This document shows positions 47,750 to 58,749 of a DNA stretch of 64,000 nucleotides, one piece after another. This stretch comes from Kwoniella bestiolae CBS 10118 (taxonomy: Eukaryota > Basidiomycota > Tremellomycetes > Tremellales > Cryptococcaceae). A program made the position numbers and the translations under genes. The notes under the pieces are model-generated. The model was given only the letters and a program-made list of their open reading frames with translations, did not search any database and was not told the DNA's origin. Position 1 is the stretch's first letter; each line of letters starts with the position of its first letter. The stretch covers positions 620,001 to 684,000 of the forward strand of contig NC_089247.1 of NCBI RefSeq assembly GCF_000512585.2, read 5' to 3'.

Positions 47750-50124
47750 TCAATCTCCTCTTTCCTGGGGTGTCGGCCGTTGTCCTGGTAATGGTTCAGT
47801 CGCCTGATGATAATCCGGGGGAAGCACCCCATAATCCACCTGTTCATCCTCCTCATCACCGTGGAGGGGTAGGGGTCCCATATCCTGTTCTCGTCCCGGC
47901 ACGTACATTCGTTGATTAACCGACGAAATTGAATGTTCCCTCTCGCGCAAAGGAGGAGGAGTCGGTAGAGGATCATCCTCTGATGACGGGATTGGAGGAA
48001 GGGCAGTAAAAGGTAGTGAAACACCTTGAGTCTTGTTGATATTCCTTGATGTTGGTGTTGGAGTGGTAGGCGTGGTCGAATGATCCTCTGTTGATTGTTC
48101 GCGATCATGGCCATGTCCGAAGGTGGCGGAGGAAGCAGCGACGCTAAATGGATTTTCAAGGTTCCTATCCCTATCCCTATCGGGCATAATGGGTGATCGA
48201 CCACTGGAAGAGGGCGGGTTGACAGAACGAGGATACGAAGTATTACTTGATGGAGGAGGTGCAGGGAGGGAAGATAGAAATGGCGTATGCGTATGATCCA
48301 TCTCTCTGGCAAAGGACGAATCTTGCATCTGGATCAACGATCCATTGGGCGAAGAACGTTGTTGATATCTTTGGAAACTATCATCACCGTTCGAAGATGA
48401 GCCGGAACCTGATGGTAGAGGGTAATGGTCGTTGTGCTGGAATGGTTTCACCTCTTCTCCTGTTAGATCCATCGGTCCTTGATGTTTGTTTTTCATGGCA
48501 TAGGGGTATCCCTCTTTGTTCTTGTTTCTTCGTCGGAATAGGAACCAAGCTAGAACGACCACCAAGGCCAATCCCACTACACCCCCTGCTACACCACCAG
48601 CTATAGCTCCTACGTTACTGGACCCTCCACCGGTGGAGGATGATCCGTTGTTGCTATTTCCGGGATCGGATATGGTGGTATTCGTACCTGTATTATTGTT
48701 CGAGGAGCCGGATGGGTCGATGGTTGAATTAACGACAGCATAGTCGAAATCTAGGAAATTACCCTTAGGGCCAGTTCCTACATTGATCATGGTCAGAGTG
48801 TGTGGACCGTCTTGAAGATTGTTGGCGGTGTACACTGCGTACAATCCCAACAATCAGTGTATTGACTCAAGAACAAGGTAGCTACCGTATTCACTTACGA
48901 GGTACTTGAGGCTGTAATCTAAAGAACGTCCCATTGTATCTCTGCTCGGGACCGTCGTCAAGGCTATGTGAAGATATAAGACATTATCAGACTGTCGAGA
49001 ACGTAACAGTAGATGTTTGACTTACACGATCGAGTAATTACCATGATCCGTATATGTCCCTCCGAATATCTGAATACTCGAGCCGTTGAATCTGTTTATA
49101 TGAACCACCGTCAGCAACCTGTAGGCGTACAATGGATTCTATCACTCACTGCAACCTCATCAGATCGGTGGGCTTCGCACTGACGTGTGCGGTGGTATTA
49201 TAGTAATCTTTATTTGGATCGCCTTTCGCCCAGCCATCGCCGAAATACGAAACTGCGGAGGAACCATCATCGTAGGTTGTAGAGTATACTTTGTCTTGCC
49301 TGTGATCATGGGACATCATCTCAGCGTTGATATCTTGTTGGCGGATAGGAGCGTCAACTTACACTGCCGTAGTGATAACCGCAAAATCAATGTCTAACCA
49401 CCATTCCTCGCCTGCTTTAGGAGTGTTCGTATTCTTCGAAGGTGTATTGGCTATGACCTATACAGCAATAATGAAGTGATCAGCATGTCAAGGCTACTGG
49501 ATGGATTTAAACCTCGAAATTTCCGCGAAGTACCAGGCAGTCCAGTGACAAAAGCGTGCATTGACTTAACTCACAAAGACATGTTCCCTATTCGCATCCA
49601 ATCCACCTGCCTGGAACAACACCTGCTGGATATCCTGATTCCTCGAATACCCATTCTGATACGAGACAGTCCCTCCATCAAGCTGGGTGGAATAGTATCC
49701 ATGATTGAATCGTTTCGCTCCGTATACTATTATGGCGGTACCGTTGAATCGTAATGATGCGGAATCCCCCTAATCATCGGAAGGAAATACAAAAGGACAT
49801 CAGTGTTCGAATAAATGATAAAATGATAGGAATGATGTTGTAATGACTTACCTCGGTGAATGTTCCCATGAACGTCTGTTTGAAGTACTTTTTAGTTTGA
49901 TCATCTACAATGTCAACCTGTCAGCCTACCGCTATCGCTGTTGGCGTTTTTGTGTTCGTCCAACAGACAAACGTGACTCACCAGCAGTATGATCCTGCAA
50001 CCAGGTATTGTTCTTAGAGTAGTACTGCCATTGCGGCGATGCGTCGTCAATCTGCGGTCGATGAATTTCGTTGATCAGCAGTGACGGGGGACGTTTGATC
50101 AATAGAACCTACAGTGATGTTCAT
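47750..50124 (-). CDS. Single-pass membrane protein, two beta-rich modules, PPxY tail (paralog D)
   Basis: Fourth family member, in opposite orientation. First exon is 12 nt (50113-50124, MNIT) with GTAGGT donor; intron 1 is 50052-50112. Module 1: IDDASPQWQYYSKNNTW, QTFMGTFTEGDSASLRFNGT, AIIVYGAKRFNHGYY and STQLDGGT. Module 2: YSTTYDDGSSAVSYFGDGW, YYNTTAHVS, LQFNGSSIQIFGGTYTDHG and YSIVLDDG, then LQDGPHTLTMINVGTGPKG and FDYAVVNST. The stalk is Asn/Ser/Gly/Thr-rich. The helix is VGAIAGGVAGGVVGLALVVV (minus strand, about 48535-48620), followed by RRRNKNK. The tail shares DLTGEEVKPF (48440-48469) and the SLPAPP...SNTSYPR motif with paralog C, and has PPDY at 47810-47821, 19 residues before the end. 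Many sequons (NGT, NTT, NGS, NYS) mark the modules. Function unknown. Confidence 0.85.
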
Positions 50125-51596
50125 CTTGAACAACGAATGGGAGAACTGGACCGATGAGTAATATTAGGTCAAGGAGGTGGGCTGTGATGTATGTGTCCAG
50201 TGGGATCAGCGTCAACACCCATGTTCCATAGGATCAAGACTCGATGATACTCACAAACACAATCTGTAGCCTCTACCTGTCCTTCTGATTCTTTCCCTCG
50301 CTTGGTAAGCTGATTTGACAGTCCTCTCCCAATCAGAGGTAACAGCAATGACTAATCGATCAATCGCAGATAAACCCGTCGCGATGAAACGTTCCGTCAA
50401 CACCGTGCGCAAGGTATCGTCCAATTGCGATGACAAAGTATAAGCTGATATGATATGCGGTGTATCGAATATTCAGATCTGAGAATGATGATATTGGTAT
50501 TTGATGTTCTTCTGGCCTTGGACAAGATGAAGCAAAGATCCCTGGTTGAATGACTTTACTGAGCAATGACCTGTATCGCCCAAGAGTAGGGAGGTGGGTG
50601 TTGTGTTGATCTCACCTGAAACGTATGACCGGAACCGTGCGTTGACTCGAAAAATTGTTATTGACGATACGATACTATCAAAGGGGGTTCTCATCAATTG
50701 GAGGCTGAGTGCGGGATGATACAAAGATTCAAAGATTCAATCCAGACTACCTTCAAAATACCAGAGTCTGATCAGCCATGACTACCAAAAGAGCCGTAAA
50801 CTACGATACAAGCTCAAGTCAAGGGAAAGAAGACAGATGCAAATGCACTGCCCGGGTAGACCGAGGCTATACACATAAACATACAAACATACACACAGAC
50901 CCGTTCCTTGTTACATCATCATCATCTAGATAGACGCACACTTCCCTCTCAGATCGGACCATACGAGGCACCAAATAGTGGGAATAGTACTCGTAAAACG
51001 ATGAGATGAGATGAGACGATACGAGTGTGAGAACCCCTTCGTCCCGCTTGCATAAGAAATGTTCGAATGGTTATGTACTAGCTACTGTAGTAGTTGACGG
51101 GTGATCGAGATTAGATCAGGGAGTCAGATATGGGGTCAACTATTGTATGGTTAAATACAGAAAAGCTTCCGAGGTATGGGTACTACCACGTGGTATGGCG
51201 ATGAGAGATATCACTGTACTACTGCCTGGTTATACTGTGTGGCTTTGCTAACACTGGATCCGTACAATGTCACTTTATATGCATTAACAGGAAACCAAAT
51301 TAAGAATGATATATGTAACCAAACGTTTTATCGAATAGAGTGAAGAACAAATTGAATCGTGAGAACAAGATGCGCTTTCCATCTCTGACAGGGAACCCAT
51401 TTTTCCAATCTTAAACCTATAATACAGAAAAAGAAGAACACCCAGGATGTTCTCCCATTCTCGCTCCTTCTTGCATTTCACCTTTATTTTTTTTCGGACT
51501 GACATGTCTCTTGAGAAAATTGATGATTCAAGTAGTAGAAGGTTGTATAACTTCCTTGACGTCTTCCTATAATCGAACAACCCCAGAAGCACGAGA
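50125..51596. other. Upstream region of paralog D / downstream of CaM kinase
   Basis: A 1.47-kb gap, the longest in the window. It carries a 12-bp perfect palindrome TACCACGTGGTA at 51184-51195, about 1.06 kb before the paralog D start. A CATCATCATCAT stretch is near 50915. Short minus-strand frames (50251-50724) show no domain. Confidence 0.45.
51184..51195. promoter_or_regulatory. TACCACGTGGTA palindrome
   Basis: Perfect 12-bp palindrome centred on CACGTG, in the long intergenic region upstream of paralog D and downstream of the CaM kinase. Confidence 0.5.
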
Positions 51597-53684
51597 TTAG
51601 GAAGCTGTTTCTTGTATGGTGATATTTGGAGTTGCGATTACGATTGTTTGAAGTTCAGCTTCACTCACGCTCTCAGCTTCTTTCTTGTACTCTTCCACTT
51701 CTTTCACCAACTGTTCTTTCTCTTTGGCACTTTGTTCGCCTTGGTGAGGTTGATCTTTGAATCGGTGCACGGCCATCATGCCCAATACTGCTTTTCGGAC
51801 TATAATCATATTACACGTCAGAGACCACCCACGCCATGTCCAATGAATTGAGGTGAAGACTTGGTCATAAGAAAAAAACATCCACTCACATGTCTTCTTA
51901 GCGTCGAAAGCAGCCTTGACATTAGGTAACAAGTCGACAGCATTTCCAGCAGTGGAAGTAGGATCAGTAAGCGAGGTATCCACATCGACCTTCAACCATT
52001 TATGTTCCAGTAATTGAGAAGCGGTAGGTCGGTTGGTAGGATCAATGGTCAGACATTGCCTGACGAAATCTCTGGCGGTGTCGGATACACCTGACCAGTA
52101 TTCGGCGGGTTCAAACTTGTAATCTCCATTACAGATCGCTTGCATCTCTTCGTATTGCGATTCTCGGTCGAAGGGGGTGTAGCCGCATAGGAGGAAGTAG
52201 CTGAGATGGCATCCAGAAAGATCAGTCTTAAATCAGATGAAAACGAAGTACTGCATGATGAACGAGATGACGGATGGTGTTTGACCAGCGATCAAAGATC
52301 GTTTTGTCATGCACTCACGAGATTACTCCAATAGCCCAGATATCAACAGGTTTACCATGCCCAGCCTTCTTGAAGATCTCGGGCTATCCCACCATCCACT
52401 CATCAGTCAGTACCCCTCAGGTCTCGCACTCTTTTAGCAAAACTCACAGCCATATACCCAGGAGTCTGCAGTTCCGGGAAAACATCAGCTGAGCGCATAA
52501 CAGGCCCGAATTGGTCGAAAAGTTTCACTCACACCGCAAGTAGTAGTCAAGATTGAGAAGTTGTCCTCATCGAGGACTTTCGATAGTCCGAAATCTGCTA
52601 ACATGAGATCTGCATCTTCTGCTTTTGACTTGAAGAGGATGTTTTCGGGTTTAAGATCTGGCATGAAGCATGTGTCAGCTGTTTCAAGGGCAGGACAAGT
52701 GGGTGAGCTCACCTCGGTGGACGATCCCTTGGTCGTGTAGGTATTTAACGGCTGAGGTGACTGTTCGGACGATGTTTGCTGCGTCTCTATGATAGTGTAG
52801 AGCTATCAGTAATGTTCAGAGAGCTATGGTTGAGCAAATATTGAACTCACTTCTCAAAGTAACTTCCTCTTGCGCAAATTCTATCAAACAATTCTCCACC
52901 AGTACATAAATCGAAAACGAGCTAATTGGTATATAAAATCATGAGGGTCAGCTACCAGTTCAAATAGTCGGACAGGAACGATGAGGAGGGGAGGAAAGCT
53001 GGAAATGATATGGTTTGAGGGATGTAGGAAGAGAAGGATCGACGGAAGAGAAGATAGATGTTCATGGTATGCGTAGAGTTCCTTGAAAGACACTGAACTC
53101 ACATAGAGGTTATGAGTAGTCTCGAAGAAATCATGCAGTTGAACTATATTCTTATGTCCTGCTGAAACTCTCTTCAATACCGAGATCTCATTTCTGACCA
53201 TGTGTTCTCGTCCCTTATGACGGTTGAAAAGTATTAGCGATTGGGCTGTACAATCTGATGAAGGAGTAGTGCGATTGGAGCAGTACAAGCAGTGTTTTGG
53301 GGGTAGAAGGCAGTATGAGATAGCTCACCAAGAGGAACTTCTTGTTCAGGACTTTACAGGCGTAGTACTCTCCGGTCTGTCTATGAGTATCAGCGCACGC
53401 CCTTGCTTCACGATGAGAGAGGGGGTATATGACATACGGTGATATGAACACATTCTTTGACGACGGCGCTGTAGATCATAGAGTATCAGTCATAATCAGC
53501 CCGTTGCATATAACCTATGCGTCGAGGTATGATGTGGGAAGGGGGTACATACTATGTTCCGCTACACCAGGAGGAGCAGAAGTCAGCTAAGTCGTTGCAT
53601 GTACAAGGAATACGATGATCCAGCTCACCTTCCCAAGGTCTTACCAGTCTTATACTGGCATGGTACAGTCTGAGGAGGGGCCAT
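51597..53684 (-). CDS. CMK1: Calcium/calmodulin-dependent protein kinase (CaMKI type)
   Basis: The ATG at 53684 opens MAPPQTVPCQYKTGKTLGSG, with the glycine loop LGSGTYAVVKE right after. Then ACKVLNKK (ATP-site Lys), EISVLKRV, HRDLKPENILF, ADFGLSKVL, a TTTCGTPGYMAPE-type activation segment split by introns, WAIGVISYFLLCGYTPF, and NPTNRP-like TIDPTNRPTASQLLEHKWL. The C-terminal KKTFRKAVLGMMAVHRFK matches the autoinhibitory, calmodulin-binding helix position of CaMKI. A Lys/Glu-rich coiled tail (SAKEKEQLVKEVEEYKKEAE) and the end ITIQETAS follow. The activation-loop Thr target of CaMKK is present in the TTTCG segment. These kinases link Ca2+ signals to stress response and growth in fungi. About nine introns. 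Divergence from the CMK2 subgroup was not tested. Confidence 0.9.
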
Positions 53685-54290
53685 ATTGGATATCTGCGTG
53701 ACTGTTCAAGTATGTGAGGAGGAATGAAGGTTGAAGGATAAAGGAATGTTGAGGTTGAGGATGAGATTGTTATATTATCCCAATTGAGGTATTTAAAGTA
53801 TGGAATGTGATCTTTGATAAGATGTTATGTATGTTAGACGTTGATGTACCTTGCCGTAAGGGTATATCAATAGTTGAATACGCAATGCTATGCCATACGT
53901 ATATCGATGAGATATCAAGAATAGCACAGCTTGATGGATTGGAGGTGATAGTTGATGGTTGATAATCGGTTAACAGGTCATCATGGTCATTCCCCTTCCC
54001 CCCGTCGGAATATAACCTCTCTCGCACGCGTGTCAAACGTCATAATCTTACTCGTAGGGTCCCAATTGACACTGACACTTGGCAATTCCACAGTACATAC
54101 TGTACACAGCAATGGTGCATGGTTGTACAGTGACGGTTCATTACATTACATTGCTATAACTGCATAGAATGCGAGTCACAATTCACTCTTATACATACAT
54201 GCACTACACTACATATCACCCCCACATCTCCCTTCTTGGATAGATAACAGTAGATCTTTCGATAAAACAAACCCAAACCACTCACCTCTT
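53685..54290. promoter_or_regulatory. CaM kinase promoter and THO1 3' UTR
   Basis: Same-strand gap of 606 bp. Direct AT-rich TATAC/ATATC steps occur throughout; no clear operator. A GTAC-containing inverted short repeat (ACAGTACATACTGTACA) sits near 54089. Confidence 0.4.
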
Positions 54291-55383
54291 TCATACTTTT
54301 ACCTTTTTCGTATCCTTAGCATACAAACCAATCAGTGATATTCACGACAAGACCATAGAATTGAGTTGAGCAAGAGACACACCGGTTCACTCCCATTCGC
54401 TGGCTTGTTCAAACCGAATTTCTCTGCTCTCTTCCTTTTCTTCTCTTCCTCAATAGCTATCTTCTCTGCCATCTCCCTATTTGAACATCGACCCATAACG
54501 CAATCAGCTCAGATTCTTTCTCGAAATCCTACAGAGCTGATATGATTAGGGGCACGAGGGCAACTCACGGACTGATTTCCTCTTTCTTACTTTCCACCTT
54601 CTCTACCGGCTTACCAGACGCAGGAGCAGCAACGGTAGCAGGTGTAACTTCCTTCTTCTCTGGCAAACCAAATTTGGCAGCTCGTTTCGCCAGTACATCC
54701 TCACTAATCCCCAAAGACGTAGTATCTATAGCATCTGCTTTGTCCTTTTTCTGCGCAGGAGCACTAGCAGCGGGCGTGGGAGCAGGTTCCTTGGTGCCAT
54801 TCTTTGTAGTGGGTGGTTTGGTCTTGGGGGTGGGATTGGGATTGAAGGGGAGTCCAAATCGCTCGGCTCGGGCTTTCAAGGCTTTTTGTTCGGGCGTTAG
54901 TTCTTTGGGTGTTTCGTTTGAGTTGGGTTCTGTAGCAACTTCATTCGAAGGAGGCACCTGAACAATAGGGAGAATGTCAGCTTCAGATCGCCAAGACTTT
55001 GAGAATGGACGAGAGAAAGCTCACCTCCGTTGTTGGAGCAGCACTGGATTGCTGAGCTACGGAAGGTACAGGGGCAGTTACATCAGGGTCGACCTGACAT
55101 TCCATCCACACTCCAAATCAGTACTTTCACATCGATAGCGACATATGAAAGAAGAAGCTAGCTCACAAGTTCCTCGGCCGGTTCATCATCCAATCCTACA
55201 TTATTATCCAACAACCTCTTCACCAGATCGTCCTTCTTCCCCGTCTGTACCAAGTGGTGTTTCGCCAGGAGTTCCTTGAGCTCAGTGACTTTGAGCTTTT
55301 GTCTGGTTAACAATGAATGCGCCAGATCAGCGATGTATACGGGAAGAGCTGGGGAGGGAAAGCGCTCACAATTTAGCTTCCAT
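54291..55383 (-). CDS. THO1: SAP-domain mRNP protein Tho1/SARNP
   Basis: Small nuclear RNA/DNA-binding protein of the Tho1 (yeast) / SARNP-CIP29 (animal) family, linked to mRNP assembly and export with the TREX helicase. The ATG at 55383 (MEAKLQKLKVTELKELLAKH) begins a SAP domain that continues LVQTGKKDDLVKRLLDNNVG, the classic helix-turn-helix L..L..LL...GL...G.K..LV.RL pattern. A Pro/Ser/Thr/Glu-rich linker follows. The family hallmark R-A-x-R/K-F-G-L-P occurs three times: LKARAERFGLPFN, LAKRAAKFGLPEK and KRKRAEKFGLNKP, spaced along the C-terminal half; such repeats bind the helicase Sub2/UAP56 in the family. The last exon is short and ends DTKKVKV. Five exons were read. The first intron interrupts codon 5. 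Confidence 0.9.
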
Positions 55384-55995
55384 TTTGAACGATGATCTCT
55401 GTATGATCGTTTCTCGTTCGTTTGCTTTTGACGAGACTCTTTTGATGATTAGATGAGCAAGTACGGTTCTCTTGGCTTTGAGCTGCCGTGGTGTGCGAAG
55501 GATATGGTTAGTATCGAGGTGATTTTAGGGGGATGCTCAGTGGTGTAAGAGGTAGTCAAGTAATGTTAACATTTCATAGTCAGCAGCAGGAAGACGGAAG
55601 ACGCGTCGGATCATGTTGCTCAAGAAAGGGGGAACCAAATCCCGCATGCCTAACACCCAAGAAAAGCCGGAGTGAATAGGCAACTCTGACTTTGTATCGT
55701 TACGTAACTTCCTGTCCCGCATGTCTATCAACTTTTCATGCTGTGATCAGTGGGAAAATATGCCAGCTCATCGTTGTTTTGCTGTTGTTTATCATCCCCA
55801 CTCTTGCCTTCCTCCACCTTTCAAGTCCACCGACAACAAATCATCCTTGCATACAGACACACCAAGGGCAAGGGCGACGACTGTACTCGCCCATATCAAA
55901 TCAACCGCCCGTCTCTCCTACCTGCTCCTGCTGGCTCCGACAAGTCTTACCGCATACGCGCTTTCAGGCCATCCGCACATTCTCAGTCAGGCAAG
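55384..55995. promoter_or_regulatory. Divergent promoter, THO1 and bZIP/GATA gene
   Basis: Head-to-head region of 612 bp. From about 55800 the plus strand is CCACC/ACA-rich and looks like the leader of the next gene. Frames on this side do not join the bZIP protein. Confidence 0.4.
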
Positions 55996-58749
55996 ATGGA
56001 CGCGGAAATCCAAGCTTCCCTCGAAGCTGTCATCGGTAAGCACGTCCACCCACATCCCAAATCTAAGCACAAGACTCGTCGCATCTACTAACCTTGTTTA
56101 CTTCCTCTCTCAGACCCCGACTCCGCCCTCGCATCCGCATCTCTCTCTCCCGCACCATCCCCTACCCCATCTAAATCCTCCAAACCCAAATCCACACCCA
56201 AATCCATTACCAAGACCAAACCCCCTCGAGCCAGTATAGTCCGCAACTCAGCAGCAGACTATCGCCGTCGAGAAGCCAATAGACTCGCGGCCGAGCGATC
56301 CAGATCCCGAACAGCAGAGAAGTACAGTACTCTCGGTCAAACGTTCAAGGTCCTACAAGATGAGAATGAACGATTGAGAATACAGATCGCAGAACTGGAG
56401 AATGGCGCCCGGTCGAACGAGAGTCAGAATGATCATATATTAGTACCCGACTCTCAAGCGGGTGGGGAGAGCCAACAGGCGGAGGGAGAAGGTGAAGGAC
56501 ATGAAGAAGTTTCTACGACGCATGAACAGGAACAGGAAGCTCATTCGAATACTATCTTGGCTGCTTTGACTGGTATAACAGGTGTGGATTTTACACATCC
56601 AGAGCCTCATACGGAGAATGACGAGGATCACAGTTGGATGCAGGGTATGGATTCGGGGTTGGATGCTGAGACCAGTGGGAGATTGGCGGAATTGGCTGTG
56701 GTTGCTACTGAGTCGGGTCAGGATCAACAACAAGATCAAAATCAAGATCAAGATCATTCCAATCCATTCATCCTCGATCACTCAATTGAAAAGGCACGAT
56801 CATCGGGCCATCCACTTACAAAGACACTTATACCTTCACCTGTCAATAATCCCATCATCGCTCTCGCCGCAGCTATCAACACCGAAATTGAAAGTATCAT
56901 TATGGAGGATTTGGCACTTACCAAAGCTGCTATTGCATCTATCGAAAAGCAGATTGAAGCTTTGGCGGCGAAGAAACAAGTTGGACCTGATCAAACTCCA
57001 GACAACATAGACAATGATGATACGTTACCTCAAGCAGTCTTATTTGAGGATATCGAGAAACTGTCAATCCATTCGACGGAATACACCAAGGAGATAGATA
57101 CTGTTCAATCTACTTTGCCCCAGCTACATGAGGGATTGATCAGGCTGCGTGATGAAAAGACGCACGAGGAGAAGAAAGTGGTTGATCTGGTGAATGAGGT
57201 TAGGAAGTTGGAGATCACAGATGAGGGAGAGAAAAGCGCTTTTATGAGTGGTTTGAAAGCTTTGGGAGGATACGTCGAAACTTTGTTGAGTGATGCTCAA
57301 GAAGTAGGTTCATCTTTTCTCATTCAATATTTTTATGACACATTTGTGCTAGACGTCGATGCTAATGCTATGACTATCACACAGGGCGACCTATCCTACG
57401 CCACAGGATCATACTCCACCCCAGCTATCGCACGCAGACGAAGAGGCAGACCCCCAAAGGGTGATATCTCACGTACATTCTATCAGTCTTTCTTACTCAA
57501 ACATTCCCCTTCTTCCAAATCCGATGCAGCCTCCGAGAACTACGATAAATCAAAAGTGACCAGACAGAAAGGTCCACGCAGAACGAGGAAGTCGAGGTTG
57601 AATCAGGAAGTGGATGAACCTGCTTCCAAAGATGATGATGGGGACGAAGCGAAGGGAACGGTAGAGATTGAGGTGGAAGATAAGTTGAGGGAGATACAAG
57701 AAACTCTACGTGCTCAGTCCCAAGCTCAAGCTCAAGCTCAATCGACAGATCAAGACCAAAACCAAGAACAGATACAATCGGATCAAAATCATGATCAAGA
57801 CGGAGAAAACGAAATTGATCAAGAGGAAGCTACAGCAGAAGCTGTCAATCGTGCCGAAGCATTCATCTTATCCCAGTTAGCATCCCAATCGCAAGACCAT
57901 GAAGGTGGAGAGGAAACCCTAGACCAAGACCAGAGCGGTACCACGTCTTTCGTCGACTTGTTACCTGCCCAAGCTCAGGCAGAGCTAGAAAGACAGGTAA
58001 AAGCCAACGCCAACCAAGGGATCACAACATCTTCAGGATCAGCCGAGCAAAATCACCTAACCGATCTTTCGTCGTCTCAGTCTCAGAATGGTCAGATCAG
58101 CGAGAGTGTGTTGGCGAGATTGAAGAAAGGTCCGCCCGGGAGTTGCGATATTTGTATGCGAACTTCTACGACGGCTTGGAGGAAGTTGAACCTTGGTGAG
58201 ATGACTTTGAAGGTTTGTAATGGTGAGCTGGGTTATGGGCAACAAACAATCTCGGTATTTATATGCCTTTCTATGACTGATTTTGCGTGGTGGTCCCGCT
58301 TTGATGTAGCATGCGGATTATACCATAAACGATTCGGAGTAATTAGACCACCCGAACTATGGGATGATGGGAATGCCATCAGACGACGAAGGGCTGGTCC
58401 GAGGAATTCGACCGCTAAAGAACAAGAAGAGGGAGATGGTGAGAGACCAAATAAGAGATCGAAGAGGACCGTCAAAGCGGCAGAAGTGAATATTAGTTCG
58501 AACATCACTGAGGATGGAGCAGGTCAAGGCAATGACGGTGGTGTGGGCGAGGGAGTGCAGTTGGATATTCAGGAAGACGATGAGGGTAGAAGAGCAGAGT
58601 TCAACGCTGCGATCATGGAGGGTTTGACGGCTATTAATGCTGTCCCGGATGCAGATGAACAGGAGCACGATGGGAATGGGAATGGCAATGGGAATGAGAT
58701 TCTGGGGATGGGGATGAGTGATCTGGATGTTCAGATGGGGGTTGAGTAG
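55996..58749 (+). CDS. Putative transcription factor with bZIP, AT-hook and GATA-type zinc finger
   Basis: Four exons: 55996-56035, 56114-57303, 57385-58222 and 58310-58749; about 835 residues. The bZIP comes first: basic motif NRLAAERSR, which fits N-x2-A-A-x2-S-R, and a zipper with leucines every seven residues (STLGQTFKVL ... ENERL ... IAEL). Acidic and Gln/Asp-rich stretches follow (DQQQDQNQDQDHS). An AT-hook RRRRGRPPKG lies at the start of exon 3. Near the end is a GATA-type finger, CDIC-x20-CNACGLYHKR, made whole by splicing the intron 58223-58309 inside the CNAC knuckle; WRK replaces the usual WRR. A basic stretch IRRRRAGPRN and an NLS-like NKRSKRTVK follow. Glu/Gln-rich regions suggest activation domains. 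Intron 57304-57384 is 81 nt, in frame and stop-free. I do not recognise the target genes. Confidence 0.85.
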
